Positions 43,511-55,677 of a stretch of 64,000 bases of DNA are shown in pieces; position 1 is the stretch's first letter; every line of letters starts with the position of its first letter. The position numbers and the translations under genes were made by a program. This DNA comes from Chionoecetes opilio (Eukaryota; Arthropoda; Malacostraca; Decapoda; Majidae): assembly GCA_016584305.1 (NCBI GenBank), contig JACEEZ010013560.1:1370400-1434399 (forward strand), read 5' to 3'. The notes beneath the pieces were generated by a model. That model was not told where the DNA came from and made no database searches. It saw nothing but the letters and a program-made list of their open reading frames with translations.

Positions 43511-44231
43511 TAAAGTGATATTTCTGAGCCAAATTTTTTTCCTTCTAATTTAATTATCATATATGAGAATTATGGACCTAATTAGATCAAATTTTCTTAT
43601 TTTATCAAAGAAAATCAGCAAAAAAAAGTGTTGGTCGTTAAAGGGTAAAAAATGACAAACTGTTTATTTCACGTCTTTGGAATCATTCAAATTTTTGGAC
43701 TCCTAAAACCCTGGAGTGAGAACCCGGCTCTCTATTCTTTATTGCATTTTTTTTTTACATCATAGATTTTCAAATTGATCAATAGTTACAGTTTGTTATG
43801 TGGAAATTTGTAGATATAGTTATTTAAAGCGGGACACTGTTGTGCATATAAAGTTATTGCATGTGAATCTATGTAAGACATTTGGATATGCTATGCAGTG
43901 ATTGATCTTGCCTTTATTGAGATTTTATAATGATGATTTACAACATTCAAATTACATAATATTGTATCTTGTTTATTTTTGTTATGAATGTTCAATAACT
44001 AATGGCAGTCATTTAACAGCACTTACATTTTGAACTGAGACAAGAATGGAGACCTTGATTGACTTTACATATGGTATATGAAATGTATTTGTTTTTTTCA
44101 TAAATTAAATTGAATTAATTTTGTTTATAAGTTTATGAACTGAATTATAATGGTAAATTCAATATATTTTCTTGAGGTTAGTTTTTTGCTATTTGATAAA
44201 CATTTTGATATATATTTTTTATCTTTGACAG
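43511..44231. other. SMG7 intron 3 sequence without identified feature
   Basis: AT-rich; includes the degraded TTAA-like word cgttaaagggtaa near 43630. No coding signature. Confidence 0.45.
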
Positions 44232-44350
44232 GGAGGTTCAAATGAAGCACGAGACTTATTAGGATGGTTCCTCAATTCAGCCAGTGGATTCTACCTGCAG
44301 CTCCTCCATCAAATATGCTCTGAATATGACCTTGATTTGCCTTTTCGGAG
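44232..44350 (+). CDS. SMG7: SMG7 exon 4
   Basis: The acceptor ctttgacag ends at 44231 and a gtgaga donor begins at 44351. It encodes GGSNEARDLLGWFLNSASGF and YLQLLHQICSEYDLDLPF, ending in phase 2. Matches SMG7 LFLEAASGFYTQLLQEL...VDLPCR (from memory). Confidence 0.92.
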
Positions 44351-44488
44351 GTGAGAATTTCTTTCATTCCAAGTTCCTATGTTTCTTTTGTGAGCAAACA
44401 GTATGAAACCAACACTATTGGAGTCTCTAATTAATTGTGGAAATAAAGTGTTTTCAGACCAGACATGGGGCATTACTGTTGTAATGTA

Positions 44489-44972
44489 CAGACAGGCCCT
44501 CGGTTTTCGAACATAATTCGTTCCCAAAAGTTGTTCTAAAACTGAATTGTTCCAAAACTGAAACACATTTTTCCATAAGAAACAATATAATATGGATTAA
44601 TCCGTTCCTGACCCCCAAAAAGACCAGTTTTTACCTTTTTAGCTGTATTTCATGCATAAAAATGCCTATAAATGCAATGTAATATTATATTATAACATTT
44701 TTTATTTTTATTTTTTCATTATAACTTTTTTTATTCTCTTACTGTCTTCTTTATAGGGACTGGCAACTAAGCGGGCTTTGTGCCACCTCTTTTTGTTGTG
44801 CCCTTGGCCAGTCCTTTGTGATGTATAAAAAAAAAAATTAAAAAAAAAAAAAAAAAAAAAAAGTTCGCCAACCGAGTTATCCTACGGCAACCGGTGCAAT
44901 TATAAGTTTGAAATTCTGTTTGTAAACTGATTTGTTCGAAAAGGGAGACGTTCGAAACCCGATGTTTGAGTG
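44489..44972. mobile_element. TA-flanked element, family E12
   Basis: CAGACAGGCCCTCGGTTTTC at the left; right ends GTTCGAAACCCGATGTTTGA then GTG and TA. Right-end words at 44919, 44935 and 44951 (tttgtaaac, ttcgaaaag, ttcgaaacc) are 16 and 16 bp apart. A poly-A tract lies in the middle. It starts 138 bp after exon 4. Confidence 0.75.
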
Positions 44973-44994
44973 TAATTGATTACGATTACGATTA

Positions 44995-45251
44995 CAGTAT
45001 TTTAGGGCTTATAAGATGCACCCTGATTTTGGAAAGAAATTTCTAAGAAGAAATGAAAAAAAAAAACCTCAGATTTTCTATTGGTAGGCGGTAGTAAAAT
45101 CTACCGATTTTCTCGGTAGGCGGTGGTCGGAAGTGTCTTTCTGCTGTGCTGTTTCCATGTTCCTTATGAGGAAGTACTACAACATTCGTCTTGGTAGACG
45201 CATGAGTATTTTTCAGGGGAAAAAGTGAGTCTTATAAGCCGTAAAATACGG
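44995..45251. mobile_element. E10-family element, short copy
   Basis: CAGTATTTTAGGGCTTATAA at the left; right GTCTTATAAGCCGTAAAATA then CGG and TA. The interior keeps gaaagaaatttc and ttggtagacgca from the copy at 10792. Confidence 0.72.
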
Positions 45252-45272
45252 TACATGGTAATTTTAAGAAAA

Positions 45273-46574
45273 CACTAGGGTCCCACATAAAACGAGAAAT
45301 TGGTCGATAAACGAGGTCTTTCTATGTGAATTTGATCTATGTGAAACACATAACCTATGGGAAAAATTGATATTGATCGATCGGTCCTCCGGTCCGTACC
45401 CATACATTTATACTCATTCACACCCATGCATATCAAAACATATATAAATGATAAGTTATGCATAGAAATGATGAAATAGGCATATTGTTGCTTACCTTAA
45501 ATCTAATAGGGTTTATGTACCTGGGGTGAGGGGTTCCGAGGCATCTTGGAGGTCACTCATTCGTCACTGGATGGCGACGCAGTGTGACCCAGAGCTCGGA
45601 GTGTGGCGAGTGAGCGTTGGCCTTGTATTTCTGCCACGTCCATCATAAACCCCTCAAACTTTGACAGGCTGGGCAGGGGTTCATTTAAAGGGCCAGGCTG
45701 GGGCTTGTTTGATGGGCCAGGCTGTTGCTCGTCGGCAGAGGCAGGCTGTGGTGCATGCATGCGTGCCTCGCTAGAACTGGTCGCTCACAGCTGATAACTT
45801 GTAAACACAACCACACCGACGACGACACCAAACCACAACAACGAAAGTGTACCTTCGAATGAAAGCCATCAACAAATTACGATAACTGACGATATTGTGA
45901 ATGGATCACAACATATATCCTTCACAAGAATGTATTTTTTGGTAATAACGGATGAGAATTGCGTGGTCGCTACCGCCGTTCCCCACCTCATGTCACCCTC
46001 ACCCCATCTCCGTGGCGACACGCCGCCACTATGCCCCTCCTCACTCACCCTTGTCAGGGCTTGTGCCAGCTAGGCAAGCCGGCTTACGAAAAGTGCCTCG
46101 AGTTAACAGAAAACGCAAACTGCCGCAAGCCTTCTTCTGGACAAAATTTGCCGCATCATGTGTGGGTTCGTCACTGAGGCAGGAACTACCCTACCTTACA
46201 GAAACTACCTCATGTAGGTCTCACGGCCTCTTGTAGCTTCCTTATTTTCTTATGTTCTTATGAGGCAAAAAAAGCTTGGCTTGGCGAAAAAAGCCAAGTG
46301 ACTCAGATGACAGTGACGTCTCAATGCGCATCTACGTCACATCACCTAACGTTCTGTACGATATTTCGGCGCTCTATATGAGAACTCCTCGGATTTGCCA
46401 TACTTTGATGGCGAAATCGTTCTATATGATCACATTCGTTCCTAACAAAAAATTTGGAATTTTATTTATTAAAAAAAAAAAAAAAAAAAAAATAATGAAA
46501 ATTTTAATATTTTAGGTAATTCGTTCTATAGGGAAAACGCTCTATGCGAACACGTTTTATGTGGGACCCTAGTG
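45273..46574. mobile_element. TA-flanked element, family E8 (1.3 kb)
   Basis: CACTAGGGTCCCACATAAAA and its complement; the right side is followed by TA. Words tctat/tttat at 46525, 46541 and 46556 (16 and 15 bp). A minus-strand open frame (45760-45557) has QPGP-type repeats and could be a transposase scrap, but I cannot support that. Confidence 0.78.
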
Positions 46575-46759
46575 TACGATTGCAATTAAGATTACAAAAA
46601 TATGAATTTTATCAATTACGATTACGATTACAATGTGTTATCATGATTACAGTCATAACTACTGGAAGAGGAAAATGCCTAAATAATACATAGCTTCTCA
46701 AAATTAAATGCATTCTGTATACCAGCTTTATAAAACATGTTTAATATTTCTTTCTGATG

Positions 46760-46926
<167 letters not shown>

Positions 46927-46930
46927 TACA

Positions 46931-47190
46931 CACAACCCTCGTTTTCCCGGACCTCCATATCCCGGATATCGGATTTGCTGGTCAAAATCCGAGGTCCGGG
47001 GATATATCAGAGTCCCGGACAAATGTCTGGTCCAGTCTGTAAATTGACAAAAGTTGTCCGGTGGTCCGAGCATCTCCTGTCACCCCTGGTCAGTGTCTGT
47101 GCCTCCCGCCAGGTGGCAGCATGCTCAGCGGTCGTATTGTTTACATTTGGGCACAAGACACTCACGGTTCACCTGCACCTGAACTAATTA
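46931..47190. mobile_element. E1-family element, inverted and truncated
   Basis: Begins CACAACCCTCGTTTTCCCGG and matches the right end of E1/E2 in reverse complement, including tccgg words, then stops inside a 153-bp unit. The (TA)n run directly precedes it. Confidence 0.75.
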
Positions 47191-47226
47191 AAACCCAAGC
47201 ATTGCAAAACAAAACGAGAAAAATTA

Positions 47227-48200
47227 CCGTATTTGCCGGCGCATAAGACGCACCTCCGCATAAGACGCACCCCTATTTTACAAGGAGGTTTTGAGAAGAA
47301 AAAAAATATTGGGGTTTTTGAAGGAATTTTTTTTGTTGTAAATTTAGCAAAAGTTATTTAAAAAAAAAGGATTTGTAGGGGAAAGCAAATGATTATGAGC
47401 ATGTACCTAAATACAATATTCACTGTGCAGTGAATGTGAATGAAAAATCATACTAGTTAAAATGTAAAAGGAATGACAGGGTAACCAAACTCGGTCATCA
47501 TTTATTGCAGGATGCCCCCACGTATTGATATTCTAATATTTTGCTACCTATGACATATAGCTCAGATTTAATGTTGTAGGTATGCCTTTGTTGCTTTTCT
47601 TCTATGTGTTTAGACTTTGTGGAAAATTTGCAGTTTAGATATTGGTATTATTTTGGTAGTGGGCTTTCAAAAGTCCTAGGACTCTTACCTACATCATCGT
47701 GTAGCTTTCTTCATTCTGAGTATTTTGAGCCCCATTTCCCATGGCGCAATTGAATAATAATGGAATTACACGTACTACCGAAAATCTACCGTTATTTCAG
47801 TCAGAAAGTTAAGTTAGGTTAAATCAGATTAGGTTAGGTTAGAGGTGAGGTTTGGTTTAGTAACAGATGACATAGAGAAAAATCGAAAATTACCCATAAT
47901 ATGGCAGTGTGAAGCGTAGCAATGTTTGCGGGGCGGACCTGGAGGGACAGGTTGCCCCCCCCCCCACACACACATAGGTATAAACAAACATTGATTTCCG
48001 ACAAAAATGAGAGCCAGATTAATTCAAAACACATCAAAACTATTCAGGAGGACTAAGTTTCGGCCTCGAAATCAGTGGTTGTCCAATAACAAAAATTTAC
48101 GAAGATGTTTAGGTAACACTGTAAGGTAACCATCTCTACCTTGTTGTTATTGTTGTAGTTGTTGAAGGGCACCGGTTGGGATCGACAATGTTTGCCCTGG
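47227..48200 (+). mobile_element. Family E9 element, copy B
   Basis: TA then CCGTATTTGCCGGCGCATAA; gcataagacgcacc occurs twice at 17-bp pitch. Inverted relative to copy A (30695-31653), about 16 kb apart, with few differences. An open frame on each copy (for example 48037-47834) is shared but carries no motif. Confidence 0.75.
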
Positions 48201-48955
48201 TGTAAACATTCAACAATAAAGTTACAAAGGGAAATTCTCCTATCACTCCGAAAAAGGTTGAAAATGCCACTCTGAAAATAATGTAATACGTATCTAGATA
48301 AGAAAAATCTAGAATAAGAAAAATTCCAGAAATTCCGCCTGTCTTTGTAATCAAAATCTGCTGTGTCAATTTAAACACATATGTATGCAAGTATAAAGTG
48401 TGCAAAATTTGAGATCTGTATTACAAAAATGGCAGGAGGAGTAGGCCGTGAAAGTTAAAAAAAAACGTGTTATGAGAAAACAACGAATATACCTTATCTT
48501 ATTGACTATCTAGTTACTTTAGTCTAACTTCTTATTTATCCACTGTCTGATGTATTGAGGTGATAGAAAACGTTCGTATACATTCCTATTTCATGGGAAA
48601 GTATTTTTTTTCAATTTATACAAATAATTATGATGGTTATGCGGTAGCCAGGATGGGACGCAGGGGGGGGGTTAGCATTGGGGAGGCCAGGGAATGGGTA
48701 ATATGGCTCATATTTGCATTTCAGAGCTACTACGTTGTAGTTCTAGGCCAAAAGAACAATTTTACAAATAAGTATGATGGTGATGGGGTGGGCAGAATGG
48801 GACGTGGGGGGGGGGGGGAGGGAAGGAAAATTCATTGTTAAAAAAAATATATATAATAATACTACGTTGTAGTTCTCGGCCAAAAGAACAAATTTAGAAC
48901 AAAAATGAAAAATGAAAAATTGAGTGATTCTGGCACTCAGATGTGTGGTGTCCCC
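48201..48955. other. SMG7 intron 4 sequence with short G-rich repeats
   Basis: Two copies of a segment around tatgatggt.atg.ggtagccaggatgggacg-like sequence with poly-G (about 48625-48670 and 48770-48825). No coding signature. Confidence 0.45.
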
Positions 48956-49254
48956 TTAAAGTAATCGTCCAGACCAATTTTTTCTTTGCATAATTATGTT
49001 GAATGTTCATTTAAAATACCTAATCCACAAAAAATTATTCATTTCCACGCCTTATTTCCCTAAAAACATCACTTTTGTAAAAAGCGCTCGAAAAACAATA
49101 GCCCCATTCCAGCCGTGGCGGGAAACATGCTGGTGACGTCACAGCAGGAAGCCTCCCACCCCGGCCCAGAAACAAATACACGTAGTAGACTCAGAAAAAA
49201 ATATAGTACTTGAAGAATTTTGGGTGTTTCTGATATTTTTTTTTGCAATATGGC

Positions 49255-49560
49255 ATATACTTGCATCCTGTATGGGTGCAGCAAGAAAGCTGTGCCTTTC
49301 CCGAGAGCTTAGCACCTATTTCCAACCTATACGGCGACGATATATGTGTGCAGACGTGTGGAGCGGCGGGTAGTAGCGGGCGGTGTGTGGCAGATTGTCT
49401 CGCTCAGTGAGACAATCTGCCACACACCGCCTGCTACTACCCGCCGCTCCCCGCCGTTCCACACGTCTGCACACATATATCGTCGCCGTATAGGTTGGAA
49501 ATGGGTGCTAAGCTCTCTGGAAAGGCACAGCTTTCCTGCTGCACCCATACAGGATGCAAG
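49255..49560. repeat. About 300-bp palindrome
   Basis: Centre near 49408 (gagacaatctgccacacacc and its complement). Arms of about 145 bp are nearly identical. Copy 1 of the MITE has only one arm (about 42355-42450). Confidence 0.9.
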
Positions 49561-49562
49561 TA

Positions 49563-50371
49563 CAGTCAAACCCCGATATAACGGACCTCGATGTAACGGA
49601 CTTCGGATGTAACGGACCCCATTTGCGTGACTTTTTTTTTTTTTTTTTTTTTTTGCATATTAGACCGCTTATCGCCGCTCGAATTGTCAGCTCAACATAA
49701 TTATATTATTTTCTCATTTTACTTTGGAATGCTTGGGTTTTAAGGATTTTTGATTTATCACATATTTTATTAAGATATAATATTATAAGGAAGGAGCCTG
49801 TGTTGCTAGTGATTTAGTGGTAGAAGGTGTGTATTGTTTAAAATAGTGACTATTAGTGTTATGGCGTGGCCGCTGCTACGTCTCCCTGTCACCTCAACAC
49901 CCTAAATCACCCTTATCTAAGGTGACACGCAGTGCTACACTGACCTAAATAGTGACACGTGTATAGAACTGCACTTCACAACCATATAATATATATAATA
50001 ATAAGCATTAGTCATGATAATAAGCAATACCTTTGGAAGCCACGGCTGAATTTGGCTCGTAGTAATTTGTTTACCTTTCTCTAGAGCTAGAGCTTGACTA
50101 GCTACACGGACTGGTTGTGTTTGTGATTATTTCTCATTTATTGCACGTGTAGGAGTGGACCAAATTCAGCATGTAGTGCCAGTCACTGTTTACCTCCCAA
50201 CATAGCTACACAGTCTGGTTGTGTTTGTGATTATATCTCATTTATTTCACAATTTTTCCGTTTTTATCATATATTTTTCCACCCTTGGGAAAATACCCTC
50301 GCTATAACAGACAATCGGCTTTAACGGACCACTCCTCCCCCCCTTTAGTCCGTTATATCGAGGTTTGACTG
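49563..50371. mobile_element. TA-flanked element, family E4
   Basis: CAGTCAAACCCCGATATAAC and its complement (TTATATCGAGGTTTGACTG). Words TAACGGAC at 49579, 49594 and 49610 (15 and 16 bp). No transposase. It shares its right TA with E2. Confidence 0.88.
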
Positions 50372-50373
50372 TA

Positions 50374-51685
50374 CACACAAACCTCGTTTTCCCGGACTAA
50401 TAGGGGGGAGCACTGGTCCGGGAATCGCAACAGTCCGATGCCATTACCCACCCCCGGACGTTTATCCTACTCTAGTATTTACTGTCCGGCAACCGCCAAT
50501 ATCAACTACCCCGCCGCGGACTTTTACGTCCGCTGAGCATGCTGCCACCTGGCGGGAGGCAGCAGAAAGTGTTCAATAGTCTCAAGAGACATTCCTGCAC
50601 CATGGGCAGTGGGGGTCAGGGGACTAACGGAGGCGGTGCAGGTGAACCGTGAGTGTCGTGTGCCCAAATGTAAACAATATGACCGCTGAGCATGCTGCCA
50701 CCTGGCGGGAGGCAGCAGAAAGTATTCAATAGTCTCAAGAGACGTTCCTGCACCAGGGGCAGTGGCGGTCAGGGGACTAACGGAGGCTGTGCAGGTAAAC
50801 CATGAGTGTCGTGTGCCCAAATGTAAACAATACTACCGCTGAGCATGCTGCCACCTGGCGGGAGGCAGCAGAAAGTGTTCAATAGTCTCAAGAGACGTTC
50901 CTGCATCAGGGGCAGTGGGGGTCAGGGGACTAACGGAGGCGGTGCAGGTGAACCGTGAGTGTCGTGTGCCCAAATGTAAACAATATGACCGCTGAGCATG
51001 CTGCCACCTGGCGGGAGGCAGCAGAAAGTATTCAATAGTCTCAAGAGACGTTCCTGCACCAGGGGCAGTGGCGGTCAGGGGACTAACGGAGGCTGTGCAG
51101 GTAAACCATGAGTGTTGTGTGCCCAAATGTAAACAATACTACCGCTGAGCATGCTGCCACCTGGCGGGAGGCAGCAGAAAGTGTTCAATAGTCTCAAGAG
51201 ACGTTCCTGCATCAGGGGCAGTGGGGGTCAGGGGACTAACGGAGGCGGTGCACGTGAACCGTGAGTCGTGTGCCCAAATGTAAACAATACGACCGCTGAG
51301 CATGCTGTCACCTGGCGGGAGGCAGCAGAACGTGTTTAATAGTCTCAAGAGACGTTCCTGCACCAGGGGCAGTGGGGGTCAGGGGACTAACGGAGGCTGT
51401 GCAGGTGAACGGGAGTGTCGTGTGTCCAAATGTAAACAATACGACCGCTGAGCATGCTGCCACCTGGCGGGAGGCGCGGACACTGACCAGGAGTGACAGG
51501 AGACGCTCGGACCGCCGGACAACTTTGTCAATGGTTGTATACGAACATATCACATTTCAAAGTAAAATAAAAAAAATAAAAAATAAAAAATTTGTCCGGG
51601 ACTCTGACATATCCCCGGACCTCGAATTTTGTCCGGCAAATCCGATATCCGGGAAATGGAGGTCCAGGAAATCGAGGTTTGTGTG
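50374..51685. mobile_element. TA-flanked element, family E1, long copy (E2)
   Basis: Same ends as 3345-4220. Right-end words at 51632, 51648 and 51663 (16 and 15 bp). It has seven 153-bp units starting at 50530, 50683, 50836, 50989, 51142, 51293 and 51445. Confidence 0.9.
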
Positions 51686-52009
51686 TATATGCCATATCGC
51701 AAAAAAAAAAAATCAGAAACACCCAAAATTCTTCAAGTACTATATTTTTTTCTGAGTCTACTACGTGTATTTGTATCTGGGCCGGGGTGGGAGGCTTCCT
51801 GCTGTGACGTCACCGAGCCGTGGTCCGTCGTCTGCTGGTTTTCAGTTCTGTTTTGAGAGATCGGGGAATTTACAGATTTTGAATGCGGATCATTTAAAAA
51901 CGAGTGATTGGATGCAAAATGTGACAACATATTGTGATATACTCAATAATGGCTATATTTTGACAGCATTAAATCAGGAATGATGAAATGGTTTGGACGA
52001 TTACTTTAA

Positions 52010-52878
52010 GATATATAAGGAAGGAGCCTGTCTTGCTAGTGATTTGGTGGCATTGTGTATTGATTAAAATAGTGATTATTAGTGTTATGGGGTGGCTGCT
52101 GTAAGACTGTCTCCCCGTCACCTCAACACCTTAAATCACCCTTATTTAAGGTGGCACACGGTGCTACAATGGCCTAAATAGTGACATGTGTATAGAACAG
52201 CTCATCACAACCATATAATATATATAATAATGAGCAAGTCATGGTAATAAGCAATACCTTTGACAACCACGGCCTGTGTCTGACCGTGCGTTTGTTTACC
52301 TTTCACTAGCCAGACGGAGAGAAAACGGCAACATTTTAGGGATAACTCATCACTTTACGGGAGACTTTTTCTTCCTTTGTATCTCATTTTGGGGTGATTA
52401 TAATGTCTCATGATGCTGCTGCTGCTGCTGCGGCCGCGCTGCCAGGCGTGGAAGAGCGCCTTGATTGTAATTCCTTTATTGTTTTTCATATCTTTACTCA
52501 TATGTATGAATAATAGCCATTAAAATGCAATTATATGTATATTCACCTAGAATAATGATATGTCATAGCACCTAAATATGTCACCACACCTAAACAGTAA
52601 TGAGCGAGCCTGGATACTTACTAGCTCTCCTAATACCAGTCCCATGCAGTCGTGGGCGAGTGTGCCAAATCCCTGATGTATCGCCAGTCACTGTTTACCT
52701 CCCAACATAGCTACACAGTCTGGTTGTGTTTTGATTATTTCTCATTTATTTCACAATTTTTCCTGTTTTTTTCCTATATTTTCACACCCTTGGGAAAATA
52801 CTCTCGCTCTGACGGACAATCGGCTTTAACGGACCACTTCTCCCCCCTTTTAGTCCATTAAATTGAGGGTCGACTTTA
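52010..52878. mobile_element. E4-family element, left end missing
   Basis: Follows the E4 interior from ataaggaaggagcctgt, includes the segment shared with E5 (52090-52230, 52497-52655) and ends near gagggtcgactttata. It directly abuts the TTAA of the MITE. A short GCT repeat (about 52412-52430) is included. Confidence 0.72.
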
Positions 52879-53139
52879 TATATATTAAGTAAAAAGATTA
52901 AGTAATCGGAGTCAGAAAAAAAATTAGTGTTACTTAATTAACATGAAATAAAAAGTGCTTAGATTTGTTTTTAAATATATTATTGCACCTATATCATAAA
53001 TATGACAATAATATATCAGCATGGCGCTCAAAATTGCTAATATAATGACTTGAGTAATGAACTGTCACAAATGAACAGAAGATGCAGTAGACTTGATAAA
53101 ATCAATAAGTCTCACTCTGAAAAAATCATCCTCTTCGTC

Positions 53140-53966
53140 TTATTATAATGTTCTGCATTTATTATATAAAATTTCAACACCATTTATGCCAAAAAATTAA
53201 AAACGCAGCCAACACTGTATAGGTTAAAATATAATTTAATAAATGCATGATTAGGTACTAGATACCGTTTTTATCTGTGTATAAGACAAACTTATTTCCC
53301 AGAAAAACGGATCTCAAAACCACCCTGTATCCTACACACCAACACCAAGTTAAAAGTGAAAGGGATAGTTTACGAAGAACCAGTAGCACAAGTCAGTCAT
53401 GAATGAATGTTTAAAAAAAGTTTTCAATAAAAAATAAATAAAAGAATAATTGAGTCTAATCTTGAGTAATAATGTTGAGCAATAAAAGAGTGTCCTTTAT
53501 CCACCAGTTGCTTCTTATGTTCCTTCAAAATCCTGTTTGAAATTCCATCCGGACCTGGTGCTTTTTTTTACTTATTGGGCTTCCAATAATTTCAAAATTT
53601 CCTGCTTTTCCACTTTTATATCACTTAGTACTCTGCTTTCTTTCTGCCCTCTCCTTCCAGGAATTCCTTTTCAATATTGAAAACTTTTTTTTAAACATTC
53701 ATTCATGACTGACTTGTGCTACTGGTTCTTCGTAAACTATCCCTTTCACTTTTAACTTGGTGTTGGTGTGTAGGATACAGGGTGGGTTTGAGATCTGTTT
53801 TTCTGGGAAATAAGTTTGTCTTATACACTGATAAATATGGTATCTAGTACCTAATCATGCATTTATTAAATTTTATTTTAACCTATACAGTGTTTACTAC
53901 GTTTTATTTTTTTTTGGCATAAATGGTGTTGAAACTTTATATACTAAAAGCAGAACATTATAATAC
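53140..53966. repeat. Large fold-back with LINE fragment in the loop
   Basis: Arms of about 290 bp (53140-53430 and 53676-53966), for example catgattaggtactagatac and its complement. Embedded are TACCG-starting, cttataca-like element ends (53268, 53839). The loop and inner arm carry minus-strand CR1-like LINE sequence (caccaggtccggatggaatt, seen in complement). Confidence 0.85.
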
Positions 53967-54239
53967 TACTCACAGGCCCATAGTTACCATAACAGTGACC
54001 TCCTGCCTGCATGGGAAATGTACATGAAAGTAATTGGTACTGACCAGAGATTTTATTTGCTGGGATATGTAATGTGTACGGCTGCATCAAACACAGGATT
54101 TTTTTACTTTTATGCATTGAGTGGTTGAAAACTGCTTTTCATAACTCAGGAGGTATGGTTAATTCAGAGACCTACAAATGATAGGAACTGTTGATATCTA
54201 GTGTATATTAATTTTTGAAAGTGATAATTGAGGCTTTTC

Positions 54240-54600
54240 ATTTTTTTTTGTATTCTCAGGAACAGAAGCCTCAGGTTTTGGTCAGATTTTTCTTTTCATT
54301 TTCTTGATCTTCTATTATCTGTCGTAAGTTGTCTTGTTCTTTTTCCTGTTCTATCTTCCATGTTTTTCTTTCATCTTTCATTTCCTCGTGTTATTTTCCA
54401 TTTCTTGTGTACAGAGTACATTTCAGCATGCATTTGCTCAACCTTTCCATCGTCCTGCTTTCCGTTTAGTTCGTCCACTCTATTTTTCAAAATAGAATTA
54501 TCTTTTTCCAATACGTACGCTTTCTTTTCCATCTCAAGTTTATCCATTAATTCATGTACAATGTTTTCCAACATTACAACTCTTCTCTGGTTCGCTTTCA
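54240..54600 (-). pseudogene. LINE ORF1 coiled-coil fragment, copy 1
   Basis: Minus strand: RRVVMLENIVHELMDKLEME, KKAYVLEKDNSILKNRVDEL, then VHKKWKI. A heptad-rich coiled coil typical of LINE ORF1 proteins, homologous to 56050-56490. The frame is broken near 54370. Confidence 0.65.
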
Positions 54601-54650
54601 GTCCCAGTGTTTCAGTTTCAGTGTCCCAGTTTCAGCCCTTTCAGTGTGTG

Positions 54651-54652
<2 letters not shown>

Positions 54653-54734
<82 letters not shown>
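54653..54734. repeat. (AG)n microsatellite
   Basis: About 80 bp of AG, 220 bp before SMG7 exon 5. Confidence 0.97.
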
Positions 54735-54740
<6 letters not shown>

Positions 54741-54955
54741 AGAGAGAACGAATGTATATGTGTCAGATTGTCAGAAATGCTTTGGCAAGGATGGGTTTCG
54801 CAAGCCTTTCAAAATTTTTTGGAGGGGTCGCAGGCCAAAAAGTTTTATAACCTCTGATCTAAGGAGTAAATAGAAACGATGTAATAAATTAAGGTTTGCA
54901 TTGTTTCAGACCTACTACCCTTACCAATGATTTTTTTTTCTTTTCTTTAATGCAG

Positions 54956-55120
54956 GAAAGACAGCATATATGGTGTAGTAGATCTGAATCTGTCTACCGA
55001 AGCAAAATCCAAAGCAAGCAGTCAGAAGAATGCTCTTTATATCTCCCAGTACTGTTTGGTGCATATGGGAGACTTAGCGAGGTATCGCCACCAAGCCAAG
55101 CAAGCAGAAACATATTACAG
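54956..55120 (+). CDS. SMG7: SMG7 exon 5
   Basis: The acceptor tttaatgcag ends at 54955 and a gtattt donor begins at 55121. After completing Arg it encodes KDSIYGVVDLNLSTEAKSKA, then ALYISQYCLVHMGDLARYRH and QAKQAETYY, ending in phase 2. The CLVHMGDLARYR...QAETYYR block is the diagnostic TPR helix of SMG7 (vertebrate HCLVHLGDIARYRNQ, from memory). Confidence 0.95.
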
Positions 55121-55673
55121 GTATTTAGTTTTGTTCTGTTTGTTCGATATATCAAGATTTTTAAGGGTTGGTTCTCTAATTTAAGGTACCACTCAAACTT
55201 TTATAGTCTAGGAATGAATGAAGAACTGCAAATAATATATATTATAAAATCTGAAAAATATTTAAATTTTACAAATATCTCTGCTAATGATCGTTAACTT
55301 TCAGAATCTCTCCATTTAGATAGGCTTTGTACATGCGTGCATATGTTGGCCTTGTTTAGCTAATAGAGACTCCATACTGCAGTCTGTGAATGTTTCTGTC
55401 CAGACTGTAGATCTTGAAATCACTGGACAAGGGGCCAGTCAAATGGGGCTCATAGCCATGGTAGGCAATGGTAGGCAATCCACATAAGAGAGGAAAAACT
55501 CTGACTGCAAATCTGGGCAGGTGGTGCTCGTTAGCCATGGTAGGCAATCCACCTAGGTCCTCAGCCGAAAACTGGGGTTGCCCATCAAGAAGAGCATCCC
55601 AGGCATAAATAACATGCTGCCATTTTGAATCAACGCTGACAATAGAAAAATGGCCCTCAGTCCCTGGCAGCCC
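55121..55673. other. SMG7 intron 5 sequence
   Basis: A word gccatggtaggcaatcca recurs near 55454-55545. No coding signature is seen. Confidence 0.45.
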
Positions 55674-55677
55674 TTAA

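Larger units (their letters stand above)
48960..52005. mobile_element. TTAA-type (piggyBac-like) MITE, copy 2, with nested TA elements
   Basis: TTAA (48956-48959) then AGTAATCGTCCAGACC; right GGACGATTACT then TTAA (52006-52009). Interior matches copy 1. It contains a palindromic duplication (49255-49560) and, at one TA, elements E4 and E2 back-to-back. The sequence rejoins as gcaag-TA-tatgcc. Confidence 0.88.

Noticed and set aside
45557..45760. Minus-strand frame with QPGP repeats as a transposase tail in E8
   Set aside because: No HTH or DDE motif and no homologue I can name; noted only in the E8 entry.
50524..51553. Repeated 97-98-codon minus-strand frames resembling a duplicated gene family
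   Set aside because: They are the 153-bp satellite of element E2; the unit length is a multiple of three, which keeps frames open. No conserved protein motif.
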